A DNA stretch of 64,000 nucleotides from SZUA-442 sp963792405 (GTDB taxonomy: Bacteria > Actinomycetota > Acidimicrobiia > Spongiisociales > UBA5794): positions 186,001 through 250,000 of the forward strand of contig CAWBVU010000006.1 in NCBI GenBank assembly GCA_963792405.1, given 5' to 3'. The first letter of the stretch is position 1. Every line of letters begins with the position of its first letter. The notes beneath the pieces are model-generated. The model was not told where the DNA came from and ran no database searches. It saw only the letters and a program-made list of their open reading frames with translations. Of this stretch, positions 8,908-16,815 are shown one piece after another. Position numbers and translations under genes: made by a program.

Positions 8908-10083
8908 ATGCGCTCAGGGCTCAAGACGCGGGGCGTGATCCTCGCGATGGTGCTCGCACTGGCGTTGATCGCTGCTGCATGTAGCAGCGACGACAGCGAC
9001 GACACCACGACCACGGCCGGTGGGACCGAAGAGACCACCACGACGGCCGCAGAGACGACGACGACGGCTGCGCCGGAAGAGACCACGACCACAGCGGCAG
9101 GTGCCGAAGTCACGGCCGTGAAGGCGTGCTTCGTCACCGACGACGCGGGGGTCGACGACCGGAGCTTCAACGCTTCGGGATGGCAGGGTGTTCTGGACGC
9201 GGTCGACGCGGGATTCGTGCAGCCTGAACCGATCCTCCTCGAATCCCAGAGCGAGGCTGACTACCAGCCATTCGTGGAGCAGTGCCTGTCCCAGGGTGCA
9301 GAGCACATCATCACCAGCGGCTTCAAGCTCGCCGGTACGACCAAGGAGTTCGCGGATGCGAACCCGGACGTCAACTTCACGATCATCGACTTCTTCTCGG
9401 AGGCTCCGAACATTCGCGGTCTCGAGTACCAGACGGACGAGGCTGCCTTCCCCGCCGGCTACCTGGCGGCTGGCATGACCCAGACCGGCACGGTCGCCAC
9501 CTACGGTGGCGCCAACATCCCAACCGTGGCCATCTTCATGGATGGGTTCACGAGGGGCGTCGAGTACTACAACGAGCAGAAGGGCGCCAGCGTCGAGGTG
9601 CTCGGCTGGAGCGTTGAGGCGCAGGACGGTGTGTTCACCGGCGTCTTCGACCCGGCAGACCCGAGCGTTCGCGCGACGTGCGAGAGCCAGCTGGACGAGG
9701 GTGCCGACATCATCCTCCCCGTCGGCGGTGCCATCAACAACCCGTGTGGCACGGCGATCCAGGACCGAGGCATCGACGGCGCGATGATCGGCGTGGATGC
9801 GGACGCATTCTTCGCCATGCCAGAAGCACTCCAGGACCTTTGGCTCGTCACGATCGAGAAGGGCATCGCCATCCAGGTGACTCGCTCCCTCGAGGATCAT
9901 GCGGCGGGCAACTGGACCGGCGGGAGCAGCGTCGGCAACCTCGAGAACGAGGCCGTCGGCCTGTCGGAGTTCCACACCTGGGACGAGCGTGTTCCGGCCG
10001 AGCTCAAGGCCGAGGTCGAGCAGATCCTCGATGACGTCAAGAACGGTGTCATCACGTGGGACAAGTTCGTGGTGGGTGGCTGA
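8908..10083 (+). CDS. BMP-family ABC transporter substrate-binding lipoprotein
   Basis: 391-residue exported lipoprotein. A signal peptide ends in the lipobox IAAACSSD (Cys near residue 26), followed by a Thr/Glu-rich tether of about 40 residues and a PnrA/Med-type periplasmic-binding domain. Typical segments are DDRSFNASGWQG, EHIITSGFKLAGTT and GVDADAFFAM. BMP proteins bind purine nucleosides or related small molecules. The exact ligand is not readable here. AAAGGG lies 9 bases upstream of the ATG. The gene is the first of a four-gene importer with an ATPase and two permeases. A hairpin after it probably lowers expression of the downstream genes relative to the binding protein. Confidence 0.88.
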   Translation: MRSGLKTRGVILAMVLALALIAAACSSDDSDDTTTTAGGTEETTTTAAETTTTAAPEETTTTAAGAEVTAVKACFVTDDAGVDDRSFNASGWQGVLDAVDAGFVQPEPILLESQSEADYQPFVEQCLSQGAEHIITSGFKLAGTTKEFADANPDVNFTIIDFFSEAPNIRGLEYQTDEAAFPAGYLAAGMTQTGTVATYGGANIPTVAIFMDGFTRGVEYYNEQKGASVEVLGWSVEAQDGVFTGVFDPADPSVRATCESQLDEGADIILPVGGAINNPCGTAIQDRGIDGAMIGVDADAFFAMPEALQDLWLVTIEKGIAIQVTRSLEDHAAGNWTGGSSVGNLENEAVGLSEFHTWDERVPAELKAEVEQILDDVKNGVITWDKFVVGG

Positions 10084-10109
10084 CGCCAGCCGACCGAACG
10101 CATGATGGT

Positions 10110-10139
10110 GAGGGCCCCTGCGAATCAGCAGGGGCCCTC
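10110..10139 (+). terminator. Strong GC-rich hairpin after the BMP gene (attenuator or RNA-end stabiliser)
   Basis: Perfect 12-bp stem (GAGGGCCCCTGC / GCAGGGGCCCTC) with a 6-base loop GAATCA. There is no T-run after it, so full intrinsic termination is uncertain. Its position between a binding-protein gene and the rest of its transporter operon suits partial termination or protection of the upstream mRNA from 3' exonucleases. Confidence 0.6.
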
Positions 10140-10201
10140 ACTCATGCCTATAGTCGTTGCGACAGGGTGACGGACGCCGGTCGGAGGAAGGGAGCGCCTG
10201 G

Positions 10202-11362
10202 GTGTCGCTCGAATTGCGTCACATCACGAAGCAGTTCCCGGGAGTCCTGGCCAACGACGACGTGAGCCTGAGCGTCGGTCGGGGGGAGATCGTCGCCCTC
10301 CTGGGTGAGAATGGTGCAGGGAAGAGCACCCTCATGAACATCCTCAGCGGCCTGTACACGCCGGATGGCGGAGAGGTCGTCATCGACGGCAATCCCCTCG
10401 AGTTCAGCTCCCCCAAGGCGTCCATCGATGCCGGCATCGGGATGGTGCACCAGCACTTCATGCTCATCCCTGTGTTCACGGTGTCGGAGAACGTGATCCT
10501 CGGCCTCGAACCGGTTCGGGGGGCGGGATGGATCAACAAGCGCGAGGCGGATCGGCTGGTGGTCGAGCTCTCCCAGCGCTACGACCTCGCCGTCGATCCC
10601 GATGCGATGGTCGAGGACATCCCCGTCGGCATCCAGCAGCGGGTTGAGATCATCAAGGTCCTGCTGCGCAAGGCCGAGTACGTCATCTTCGACGAGCCGA
10701 CGTCCGTGCTCACCCCGCAGGAAGTGGAAGGGTTCTTCGGGATCCTCCGAGGGCTCAAGGAGGACGGGAAGGGCGTCATCTTCATCAGTCACAAACTGAA
10801 GGAGGCGCTCGAGATCGCCGATCGAATCGTGGTCATGCGCGATGGCAAGACGGTCGGCGAGGTCGAGCCCGACCGGACATCGGAGGAGATGCTTGCCGAG
10901 ATGATGGTCGGCAGGCCCGTGGAGCTCGTGGTGTCGAAGGCGGCCGCCGAGCCCAAGGACATCGTTCTCTCCGTACGAGACCTGGCGGTCCTCGATGACA
11001 GGAACCACCGTGCCGTCGACGGCGTGTCGTTCTCCGTGCGTTCCGGCGAGATCGTCGGCATCGCAGGTGTACAGGGCAATGGCCAGACCGAGCTGGTCGA
11101 GACCATCGTGGGTCTGCGGCCCTCGATCGAGGGCACCGTCGCCGTGGATGGCCGCGACATCACGACCGCCGGTCCTCGCAAGGTCCACCAGCTGAGTGTC
11201 GCCCATGTCCCCGAGGACCGCCAGGAGAGCGGACTCGTCCTCGACTTCACGGTCACCGAGAACATGGTGCTCGACTCCTACTACGCACCCCCGTACTCGC
11301 GGGATCCAGATGGACTGGAAGGCAGCTCGTGCAGCCTCGGAGCGCCTCGTCGAGCAATATGA
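10202..11362 (+). CDS. BMP/sugar-type ABC transporter ATPase, N-terminal part (gene split by frameshift)
   Basis: This is the first piece of a tandem-NBD ATPase that powers the importer. It holds a complete first nucleotide-binding domain (Walker A GENGAGKST, signature VGIQQR, Walker B YVIFDEPTSVLTPQE) and the start of the second (GVQGNGQTELVE, VPEDRQESGL). True homology ends at YYAPPYSR near base 11302. The remaining about 20 codons are out-of-frame sequence, and the rest of the second domain continues in the +1 frame. A one-base insertion or two-base deletion around 11297-11303 explains this. The GTG at 10202 is preferred (GGAGG upstream, protein begins MSLELRHITKQFPG) over a GTG at 10157. 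Confidence 0.8.
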   Translation: MSLELRHITKQFPGVLANDDVSLSVGRGEIVALLGENGAGKSTLMNILSGLYTPDGGEVVIDGNPLEFSSPKASIDAGIGMVHQHFMLIPVFTVSENVILGLEPVRGAGWINKREADRLVVELSQRYDLAVDPDAMVEDIPVGIQQRVEIIKVLLRKAEYVIFDEPTSVLTPQEVEGFFGILRGLKEDGKGVIFISHKLKEALEIADRIVVMRDGKTVGEVEPDRTSEEMLAEMMVGRPVELVVSKAAAEPKDIVLSVRDLAVLDDRNHRAVDGVSFSVRSGEIVGIAGVQGNGQTELVETIVGLRPSIEGTVAVDGRDITTAGPRKVHQLSVAHVPEDRQESGLVLDFTVTENMVLDSYYAPPYSRDPDGLEGSSCSLGAPRRAI

Positions 11363-11711
11363 CGTGCGGACGCCCAGCGTGGACGTCGCCGTGTCGGCAC
11401 TGTCGGGCGGCAACCAGCAGAAGGTCATTGTCGCTCGCGAGTTTGATCGTGATGTGAGCCTCGTCATCGCATCGCAGCCAACTCGCGGTGTCGACGTCGG
11501 GTCGATCGAGTACATCCATGCCCGGATCGTCGAGGAGAGGGATCGCGGTGCCGCCGTACTCATCGTCTCGTCGGAGCTCGATGAGGTCCTTGCCCTCTCC
11601 GACCGGATCCTCGTGATGTACCGGGGGAGGATCGCAGGGGAGTTCGCGGCTGGCGAGGCAACTCCGACGGAGCTCGGCCTCGCCATGCTGGGATCGGGAG
11701 GAGGGTCGTGA
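11310..11711 (+). CDS. BMP/sugar-type ABC transporter ATPase, C-terminal part (gene split by frameshift)
   Basis: Continuation of the same ATPase in another frame. Homologous sequence resumes at about base 11301 (GIQMDWKAARAASERLVEQ), with an ATG at 11310. It contains the second-domain signature LSGGNQQK, the degenerate Walker B LVIASQPTRGVD and the H-loop-type segment VLIVSSELDE, which are normal for this subfamily. Every motif on both sides of the break is intact, which favours a recent mutation or an assembly error over an old pseudogene. The TGA overlaps the GTG of the first permease. If the frameshift is real, the importer would lack a working second NBD. Confidence 0.75.
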   Translation: MDWKAARAASERLVEQYDVRTPSVDVAVSALSGGNQQKVIVAREFDRDVSLVIASQPTRGVDVGSIEYIHARIVEERDRGAAVLIVSSELDEVLALSDRILVMYRGRIAGEFAAGEATPTELGLAMLGSGGGS

Positions 11712-12937
11712 CGAACGGGACCGAGCACGAGAACAGGTCGGCCGGAGGCCCCGATCCCGATGACTTCCAGCGCACGAACTGGATGGCACGCACGACCGGG
11801 GTCGGCACGTCGGTCGCGAAGTCCCTCCTCCTTCCCACGCTGGCGCTGATACTGGCGCTGGTCGTCGGCGCGGTCTTCATCATGCTCACCGACGTCGACG
11901 CATGGCGGAGGCTTGCCGAGGGTGAGCCCCTCGCCGCGATCGGTGACATGTTCTCCGGGGTCTGGCAGGCGTACAAGGCCCTCTTCATCGGGGCGTTCGG
12001 GTCCGTGCGAGCGATCTCGGAGACGTTGTTCACTGCATCCCCGCTCATCCTCGCAGGGTTGGCCGTGGCAGTCGGCTTCCAGGCAGGTCTCTTCAACATC
12101 GGGGCTCGTGGTCAGATGATCATGGGCGGGCTCGCCGCCCTGTGGGTGGGGATCCATGTGAGCCTGCCGATGATCCTCCACATCCCTCTGGCCATCCTCG
12201 CGGCCATCGTGGGAGGGGCGATCTGGGGCGGGATCTCCGGTCTCCTGAAGGCAGAGACGGGTGCCCATGAGGTCATCACGACGATCATGCTGAACTTCAT
12301 CGCCGCCTTCTTCGCGCTCTACATCCTCAAGACCTCCGTGTTCCAGGCGGAGGGCTCGAACCTCCCCCTCTCGGCTCCGGTCCAGGAGTCCGCGCGACTC
12401 CCGGCACTGTTCGGATCCCAGTATCGGGTGTCCATCGCACTCCTCATCGCCGTGGCTGCCGTGTTCGCCGTGCAGTGGCTCCTGTATCGGTCAAGCCTCG
12501 GGTTCGAGTTTCGTGCGGCGGGTGCGAACCCCACGGCGAGCCGCTACGCCGGGATGAATGTCGCCGTCCTGTATACGCTCGTGATGGCGATCTCGGGTGC
12601 GCTGGCCGGCATTGCCGGAGCGACGATGACGATCGGTCTCGCTCCCTATCAGGCGAGTCCGGACTTCGCGGGAACCATCGGCTTCGATGCCATCGCCCTC
12701 GCCCTCCTCGGCAGATCGAATCCCTACGGTGTGCTGTGGTCCGGCCTCCTGTTCGGAGCGCTCACGGCAGGTGGAAGGAACATGCAGGGTGCTGCGGGCG
12801 TCCCCGTTGATCTCGTGATCGTCATGCAGTCCCTGATCATCGTCTTCATCGCTGCCCCCGTGCTCGTCAGGGCGGTGTTCAGGATGAAGAAGGCGGACGT
12901 TGGGACGACCCAGGTCACGAAGGGATGGGGCGCATGA
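11708..12937 (+). CDS. BMP-type ABC transporter permease 1
   Basis: 409-residue inner-membrane permease of the branched-chain/ribose/BMP class. A hydrophilic N-terminus of about 35 residues precedes 8-9 hydrophobic segments. Family segments are GLAVAVGFQAGLFNIGARGQ and KAETGAHEVITTIMLN (the EAA-like loop contacting the ATPase), with FDAIALALLGRSNPYGVLW near the end. GTG start overlaps the ATPase stop (GTGA). It pairs with the second permease to form the channel for the ligand delivered by the lipoprotein encoded at 8908. Confidence 0.88.
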   Translation: MTNGTEHENRSAGGPDPDDFQRTNWMARTTGVGTSVAKSLLLPTLALILALVVGAVFIMLTDVDAWRRLAEGEPLAAIGDMFSGVWQAYKALFIGAFGSVRAISETLFTASPLILAGLAVAVGFQAGLFNIGARGQMIMGGLAALWVGIHVSLPMILHIPLAILAAIVGGAIWGGISGLLKAETGAHEVITTIMLNFIAAFFALYILKTSVFQAEGSNLPLSAPVQESARLPALFGSQYRVSIALLIAVAAVFAVQWLLYRSSLGFEFRAAGANPTASRYAGMNVAVLYTLVMAISGALAGIAGATMTIGLAPYQASPDFAGTIGFDAIALALLGRSNPYGVLWSGLLFGALTAGGRNMQGAAGVPVDLVIVMQSLIIVFIAAPVLVRAVFRMKKADVGTTQVTKGWGA

Positions 12938-14211
12938 CGACTGCCGTGCAGGACACGATGCAGGACATCGCAGTCAGAGCGACGCCCGCAGAGAAACGAT
13001 CGACCATCGTCGGTGTCACACTGATCGTCCTCGCGCTGTTCGTGCTCTGGGCCTTTGCACTCGGGGTGGAAGGTGGACTCGAAGCAACCTTCAACCTCTC
13101 GCTCCAGGGCGATCGATTCCAGGATCTCAGCTGGACGGTCAACGTGCGGCTCTTCGCCATATTGACGGCGGTCATCCTCGTGGGTCTGGGGGCGTGGAGG
13201 CTCACGCGAAGGAACCTCAACTGGACCAACATCTCCCTCGCCATCGGCTTCGGATTCTTCTCGATGGCGTTTCTCGCGTGGGCCGCGGCCGGCAAGCAAT
13301 TCAGTCTCGTTGGCATGCTCCGATCCACGGTCATCCTCAGCGTCGTCATCGTGCTCGGTGCCCTGACAGGTCTGATGTGTGAGCGGGTCGGGGTCATCAA
13401 CATCGGCATCGAGGGTCAGCTCCTCGCGGGCGCCTTCGCCGCAGTGGTCCTGAGCAGCGCCTTCGGAACGGTTGCCGGTGTGCTCGGCGCGATGCTCGTC
13501 GGTGGCCTTCTCGGCCTGTTGCTCGCGTGGCTCACCGTTCAGTTCCAGGTCGACCAGATCATCGCCGGTGTGGTCATCAACTTCTTCGCGTTGGGCGTGA
13601 CGTCCCTGGCCTCCGCTCGTATCCTGACGCAGGTCCAGGATCTCAACGCACCTGCGAGGATTCCTTCCTGGCGGATCCCGCTGCTCGCGGACATCCCCGT
13701 GCTGGGGCCGATGGTCTTTGATCACACCTTCTTCATCTACGGGATGTTCCTCCTGGTGATCCTGATGCACTTCGGCTTGTTCTTCACCCGATGGGGTCTG
13801 CGATCCCGCTCGGTCGGGGAGAACCCGCGTGCCGCTGACACCGTGGGCATCAACGTGTACTGGGTTCGGTATCGCAACGTCGTGTTGGCTGGCCTGATCG
13901 CAGGCTTCGGCGGCGCCTTCCTCGGGCTTGCACAGGTCGCTCGATTCGAGGAGAACATGACGGGCGGCATCGGCTTCATCGGGCTGGCGGCCATGATCTT
14001 CGGGCGTTGGCTGCCGTTTGGCGCCCTGGGTGCGGGGCTCGTCTTCGGTTTCTCCCGTGCGCTCCAGCAGAAGGTGTCGATCCTCAGCACGGGTATCCCT
14101 TCCGAGCTGCTCCTCATGCTGCCCTACGTGGTCACCATCATCGTGGTGGCCGGTGTCGTGGGGAGGGCCCGCCCGCCTGCTGCTGACGGCCAGCCCTACG
14201 TCAAGGACTGA
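12934..14211 (+). CDS. BMP-type ABC transporter permease 2
   Basis: 425-residue partner permease with about ten hydrophobic segments. Conserved stretches include GLMCERVGVINIGIEGQLL, the coupling-loop region FQVDQIIAGVVINFFA and GFIGLAAMIFGRWLPFGAL. The ATG at 12934 is preferred to one at 12925: it overlaps the previous stop as ATGA and has AGGGATGGGG just upstream. It is the last gene of the importer operon and is followed by a hairpin with a T-run. Confidence 0.88.
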   Translation: MTTAVQDTMQDIAVRATPAEKRSTIVGVTLIVLALFVLWAFALGVEGGLEATFNLSLQGDRFQDLSWTVNVRLFAILTAVILVGLGAWRLTRRNLNWTNISLAIGFGFFSMAFLAWAAAGKQFSLVGMLRSTVILSVVIVLGALTGLMCERVGVINIGIEGQLLAGAFAAVVLSSAFGTVAGVLGAMLVGGLLGLLLAWLTVQFQVDQIIAGVVINFFALGVTSLASARILTQVQDLNAPARIPSWRIPLLADIPVLGPMVFDHTFFIYGMFLLVILMHFGLFFTRWGLRSRSVGENPRAADTVGINVYWVRYRNVVLAGLIAGFGGAFLGLAQVARFEENMTGGIGFIGLAAMIFGRWLPFGALGAGLVFGFSRALQQKVSILSTGIPSELLLMLPYVVTIIVVAGVVGRARPPAADGQPYVKD

Positions 14212-14213
14212 CG

Positions 14214-14238
14214 GGGCGCTTCTTCGCGCGCCCATTTT
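14214..14238 (+). terminator. Likely intrinsic terminator of the importer operon
   Basis: GGGCGC (14214-14219) pairs with GCGCCC (14228-14233) across an 8-base loop and is followed by ATTTT. It lies between the convergent permease 2 gene and the zinc-ribbon gene. The stem is short, so confidence is moderate. Confidence 0.5.
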
Positions 14239-14273
14239 CGACAACCCCGGCTCCACAGGGCGGCGACTCGCGG

Positions 14274-15155
14274 CTACTTCTCGACGCCGAAGAACCTGAC
14301 CTCTTCGAGTGCGAGCTCGTTGTACGGCGGTGCATCGCCGACCGGCTCGGCGGGGTAGGTGGTCGACACGTCGACACGCAGCGTGAACGTGTCCAGGCTG
14401 GCGATCCTCACCCGCTGGGGCTCATTCGAGTTCTGGAGCCTGCCTGAGATCGGGACGTTCAGGTCGTTCACCGTGATCGTGTAGCCCTGGATCTTGTAGT
14501 TCTGCTGGAACTTGGTGTCGTCGCTGACGTTCTGGAACTCCATCTCGGTGATCTGCACCGGGGTGGCGAACGTGAACTCGAGCCATGCGTCGACGCCCCT
14601 GGCGCTGTTGTCGTTCCACCGTGTCTCGGGGTCGCCGTCGATCAGGTTCTCCGGCGAGAAACTGCCGGGAAGCTGGGAGCTCGCCTTGACCGAGGCCGGG
14701 ATCAGCTCGGTGACGATCACCGGCTGCGTCGTGGTCGACGAGGTCGATGACGTCTCGGGGCCTGCGACTTCGCCGTCCCCGCTGCGGAAGATGTTCACCA
14801 TGACCGCCACGAGTACGACGATCAGGACGACTGCTGCGAGCACCCCGAGGGCACGCGCCCCCGCAGAGGTGCGGCTCGCCGGGGCGGGTGCGATCGGCAT
14901 CGGATCGGTGTTGAGGCGTGATCCGCAGCGCTCGCAGTGGTGGTTGTACGAGGGATTGGTGGCGCCGCACGCGGGGCATGAGACCGAGCCCACGGCCATG
15001 TTCTCCGCCGTCACATGGGTCTGGGACACCGAAGCCGGTGTCGCTGGCACACCCATCGGAGGCGGTGCGGTGCCCTCGGTGGCCCGAGGTGGGGGATCCG
15101 GCAGCTCGAAAGGCTCGAAGAGGTCGTCCAACTGGTCGTTGCGGTCGTCGCCCAT
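14274..15155 (-). CDS. Zinc-ribbon, single-pass membrane protein with discoidin-like domain
   Basis: 293 residues. The N-terminal acidic/proline-rich region is followed by a zinc ribbon (CPACGATNPSYNHHCERCG, about residues 59-77). One transmembrane helix (about 100-122) and a Ser/Thr linker come next. The C-terminal beta-rich domain (about 150-290) resembles the F5/8 type C (discoidin or NADase-type glycan-binding) fold: LIDGDPETRWNDNS, LEFTFATPVQITEMEF. The ribbon would be cytosolic and the discoidin-like domain outside, suggesting a wall- or glycan-binding sensor. No partner gene is adjacent. Domain calls are from visible motifs; the function is unknown. Confidence 0.7.
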   Translation of the reverse strand: MGDDRNDQLDDLFEPFELPDPPPRATEGTAPPPMGVPATPASVSQTHVTAENMAVGSVSCPACGATNPSYNHHCERCGSRLNTDPMPIAPAPASRTSAGARALGVLAAVVLIVVLVAVMVNIFRSGDGEVAGPETSSTSSTTTQPVIVTELIPASVKASSQLPGSFSPENLIDGDPETRWNDNSARGVDAWLEFTFATPVQITEMEFQNVSDDTKFQQNYKIQGYTITVNDLNVPISGRLQNSNEPQRVRIASLDTFTLRVDVSTTYPAEPVGDAPPYNELALEEVRFFGVEK

Positions 15156-15286
15156 GTGCCGTTCCTACTCGCTACCCGTATCTCGCTGCCCGTTCCGCCT
15201 GTGCGGTCACCGTGCGCCGTCACCCGTGCGCCGTCACCGGTGGGCCGTGACCCAGGTGCCGTCGCCGTCCCGGTATTGTGCCACGG

Positions 15287-15406
15287 ATGCCTCTGCTGAT
15301 GTCGATCCGTGTCGCCGAACCGTGGACAGGGGGAGCGATCGCCGCCCTCGTCGTCCTCGTGGTCGCCCTGCTGGTCCTCACCGCCTGGCTGATCCACCGT
15401 TCCTGA
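15287..15406 (+). CDS. Possible small single-pass membrane protein (39 residues)
   Basis: Short frame beginning MPLLMSIRVAEPWTGG, followed by one hydrophobic helix of about 20 residues and ending WLIHRS. A TATTGT hexamer at 15274-15279, seven bases before the ATG, matches the leaderless -10 pattern seen before many genes here. It lies in the gap between the zinc-ribbon gene and radA. It is too short to assign by homology and could be spurious. Confidence 0.35.
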   Translation: MPLLMSIRVAEPWTGGAIAALVVLVVALLVLTAWLIHRS

Positions 15407-15438
15407 ACATGTCACACCGACGGCCTACCGTCGTCGAC

Positions 15439-16758
15439 ATGAACGGTACCCCCCGCTCCGACAAACCCACCTACCTCTGCCAGACGTGCGGCCACCGTTC
15501 GGCGAAGTGGATGGGTTTCTGCCCACAGTGCCGGGCACCCGAGGCCCTCGTCGAGACCGTCTCCGCCCCGCCCCGTCGGGGGGCGGTGGACGTGGTCTCG
15601 GCCGTGGCGGGGGACGCACCCGTGCGTGACAGGGACGCCGTCGGGATGGGGGAGATCGACCGCGTGCTCGGCGGCGGCATCGTCCCCGGTGCTGTGATGC
15701 TGGTCGGCGGCGAGCCCGGCGTGGGGAAGTCGACGCTCCTGCTCCAGGTCGCCAACGCCCTCGGACGGCGGGGCGAGGTGTTGGTGGCCACGGCCGAGGA
15801 GTCGGTCCACCAGGTCCAGATGCGGGCGAGGCGGGTGGGTGTGGACACCCAGGGCGTCCAGATCGCGTCGGTGTACGACGTCGACGAGATCGTGGCAGTG
15901 GCAGGTGAACGACGCCCGGCAGCCGTGATCGTCGACTCGATCCAGACGGTATCGTCGGGGGACATCCCCGGTTCCGCAGGGGGAACGTCGCAGGTGCGCG
16001 AGTCCGCCGCGCGGCTCATCGCATTTGCGAAGACGACCGGCATACCGGTGATCCTCGTCGGACACGTCACGAAGGATGGCTCGATCGCGGGACCCCGCAC
16101 CCTGGAGCACATGGTCGACGTGGTGCTCTACCTCGAGGGTGATGCGGATCACGGGCTGAGGTTCCTGCGCTCGATCAAGAACCGGTACGGATCCGTCAAC
16201 GAGATCGGGGTGTTCGAGATGACGTCAGGGGGGCTCGCCGAGGTCCCCGATCCGAGCGGGGTCCTCGTGGCCCACCGCGACGAGGAGGCGGCCGGCACGG
16301 TGCTGTTCCCCACGGTGGAGGGCAAACGACCGATGGTGGTCGAGATACAGGCGCTCGCGCTGCCGAGTGCGGGTGAGCAGCCACGACGGAGCGTGACCGG
16401 CTTCCCCGCGGCCCGGGTGCACCAGATCCTCGGGGTCCTCGAGCGGCACGCCGCCGTGGGCGTCGGCAGGCACGACGTCTACGTGAGCGTCATGGGTGGA
16501 GTCCGGATCACCGATCCGGGAGGGGATCTGCCCGTCGCGCTCGCGATCGCCTCATCGTTCGCCGATGTGCCACTCGGGAGGACGGCGGCGTGGGGAGAGC
16601 TCGGCCTGACGGGAGATGTACGACCGGTGGCCCGATCCTCCGTTCGTCGATCCGAGGCGGACCGCATCGGTGCGAATCCCGTGATCGCACCCGGTGCGGG
16701 GACGACGCGGCTGTTCGAAGTGCTCGTCGAGTGCGGCTTCGGTGCGGTGATTCGCTGA
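15439..16758 (+). CDS. radA: DNA repair protein RadA (Sms)
   Basis: 439-residue branch-migration helicase acting in recombinational repair. N-terminal zinc finger (CQTCGHRSAKWMGFCPQC, about residues 14-31), RecA-like ATPase with Walker A GEPGVGKST (about 92-100), the RadA signature KNRYGSVNEIGVFEM (about 251-265), and a C-terminal Lon-protease-like domain (GGVRITDPGGDLPVALAIA). Length is normal. An in-frame ATG ten codons upstream (15409) is possible; neither start has a clear ribosome-binding site. It is followed closely by disA, the usual actinobacterial order. Confidence 0.95.
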   Translation: MNGTPRSDKPTYLCQTCGHRSAKWMGFCPQCRAPEALVETVSAPPRRGAVDVVSAVAGDAPVRDRDAVGMGEIDRVLGGGIVPGAVMLVGGEPGVGKSTLLLQVANALGRRGEVLVATAEESVHQVQMRARRVGVDTQGVQIASVYDVDEIVAVAGERRPAAVIVDSIQTVSSGDIPGSAGGTSQVRESAARLIAFAKTTGIPVILVGHVTKDGSIAGPRTLEHMVDVVLYLEGDADHGLRFLRSIKNRYGSVNEIGVFEMTSGGLAEVPDPSGVLVAHRDEEAAGTVLFPTVEGKRPMVVEIQALALPSAGEQPRRSVTGFPAARVHQILGVLERHAAVGVGRHDVYVSVMGGVRITDPGGDLPVALAIASSFADVPLGRTAAWGELGLTGDVRPVARSSVRRSEADRIGANPVIAPGAGTTRLFEVLVECGFGAVIR

Positions 16759-16801
16759 GCTCGCAGGAGACGAAGGTCCGTCCCGATCGTGCGGGAGCGG
16801 C

Positions 16802-16807
16802 TAGCCT
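16802..16807 (+). promoter_or_regulatory. Candidate leaderless -10 element of disA
   Basis: TAGCCT, 8 bases before the disA ATG, with no Shine-Dalgarno sequence in between. It matches the TANNNT pattern repeated before other starts in this window. Confidence 0.4.
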
Positions 16808-16815
16808 GCTCCCCG

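Noticed and set aside
15199..15262. Near-tandem GTGCGCCGTCACC units before the small ORF
   Set aside because: Two to three imperfect copies only, in a GC-rich leader. No unit structure beyond what base composition could give.
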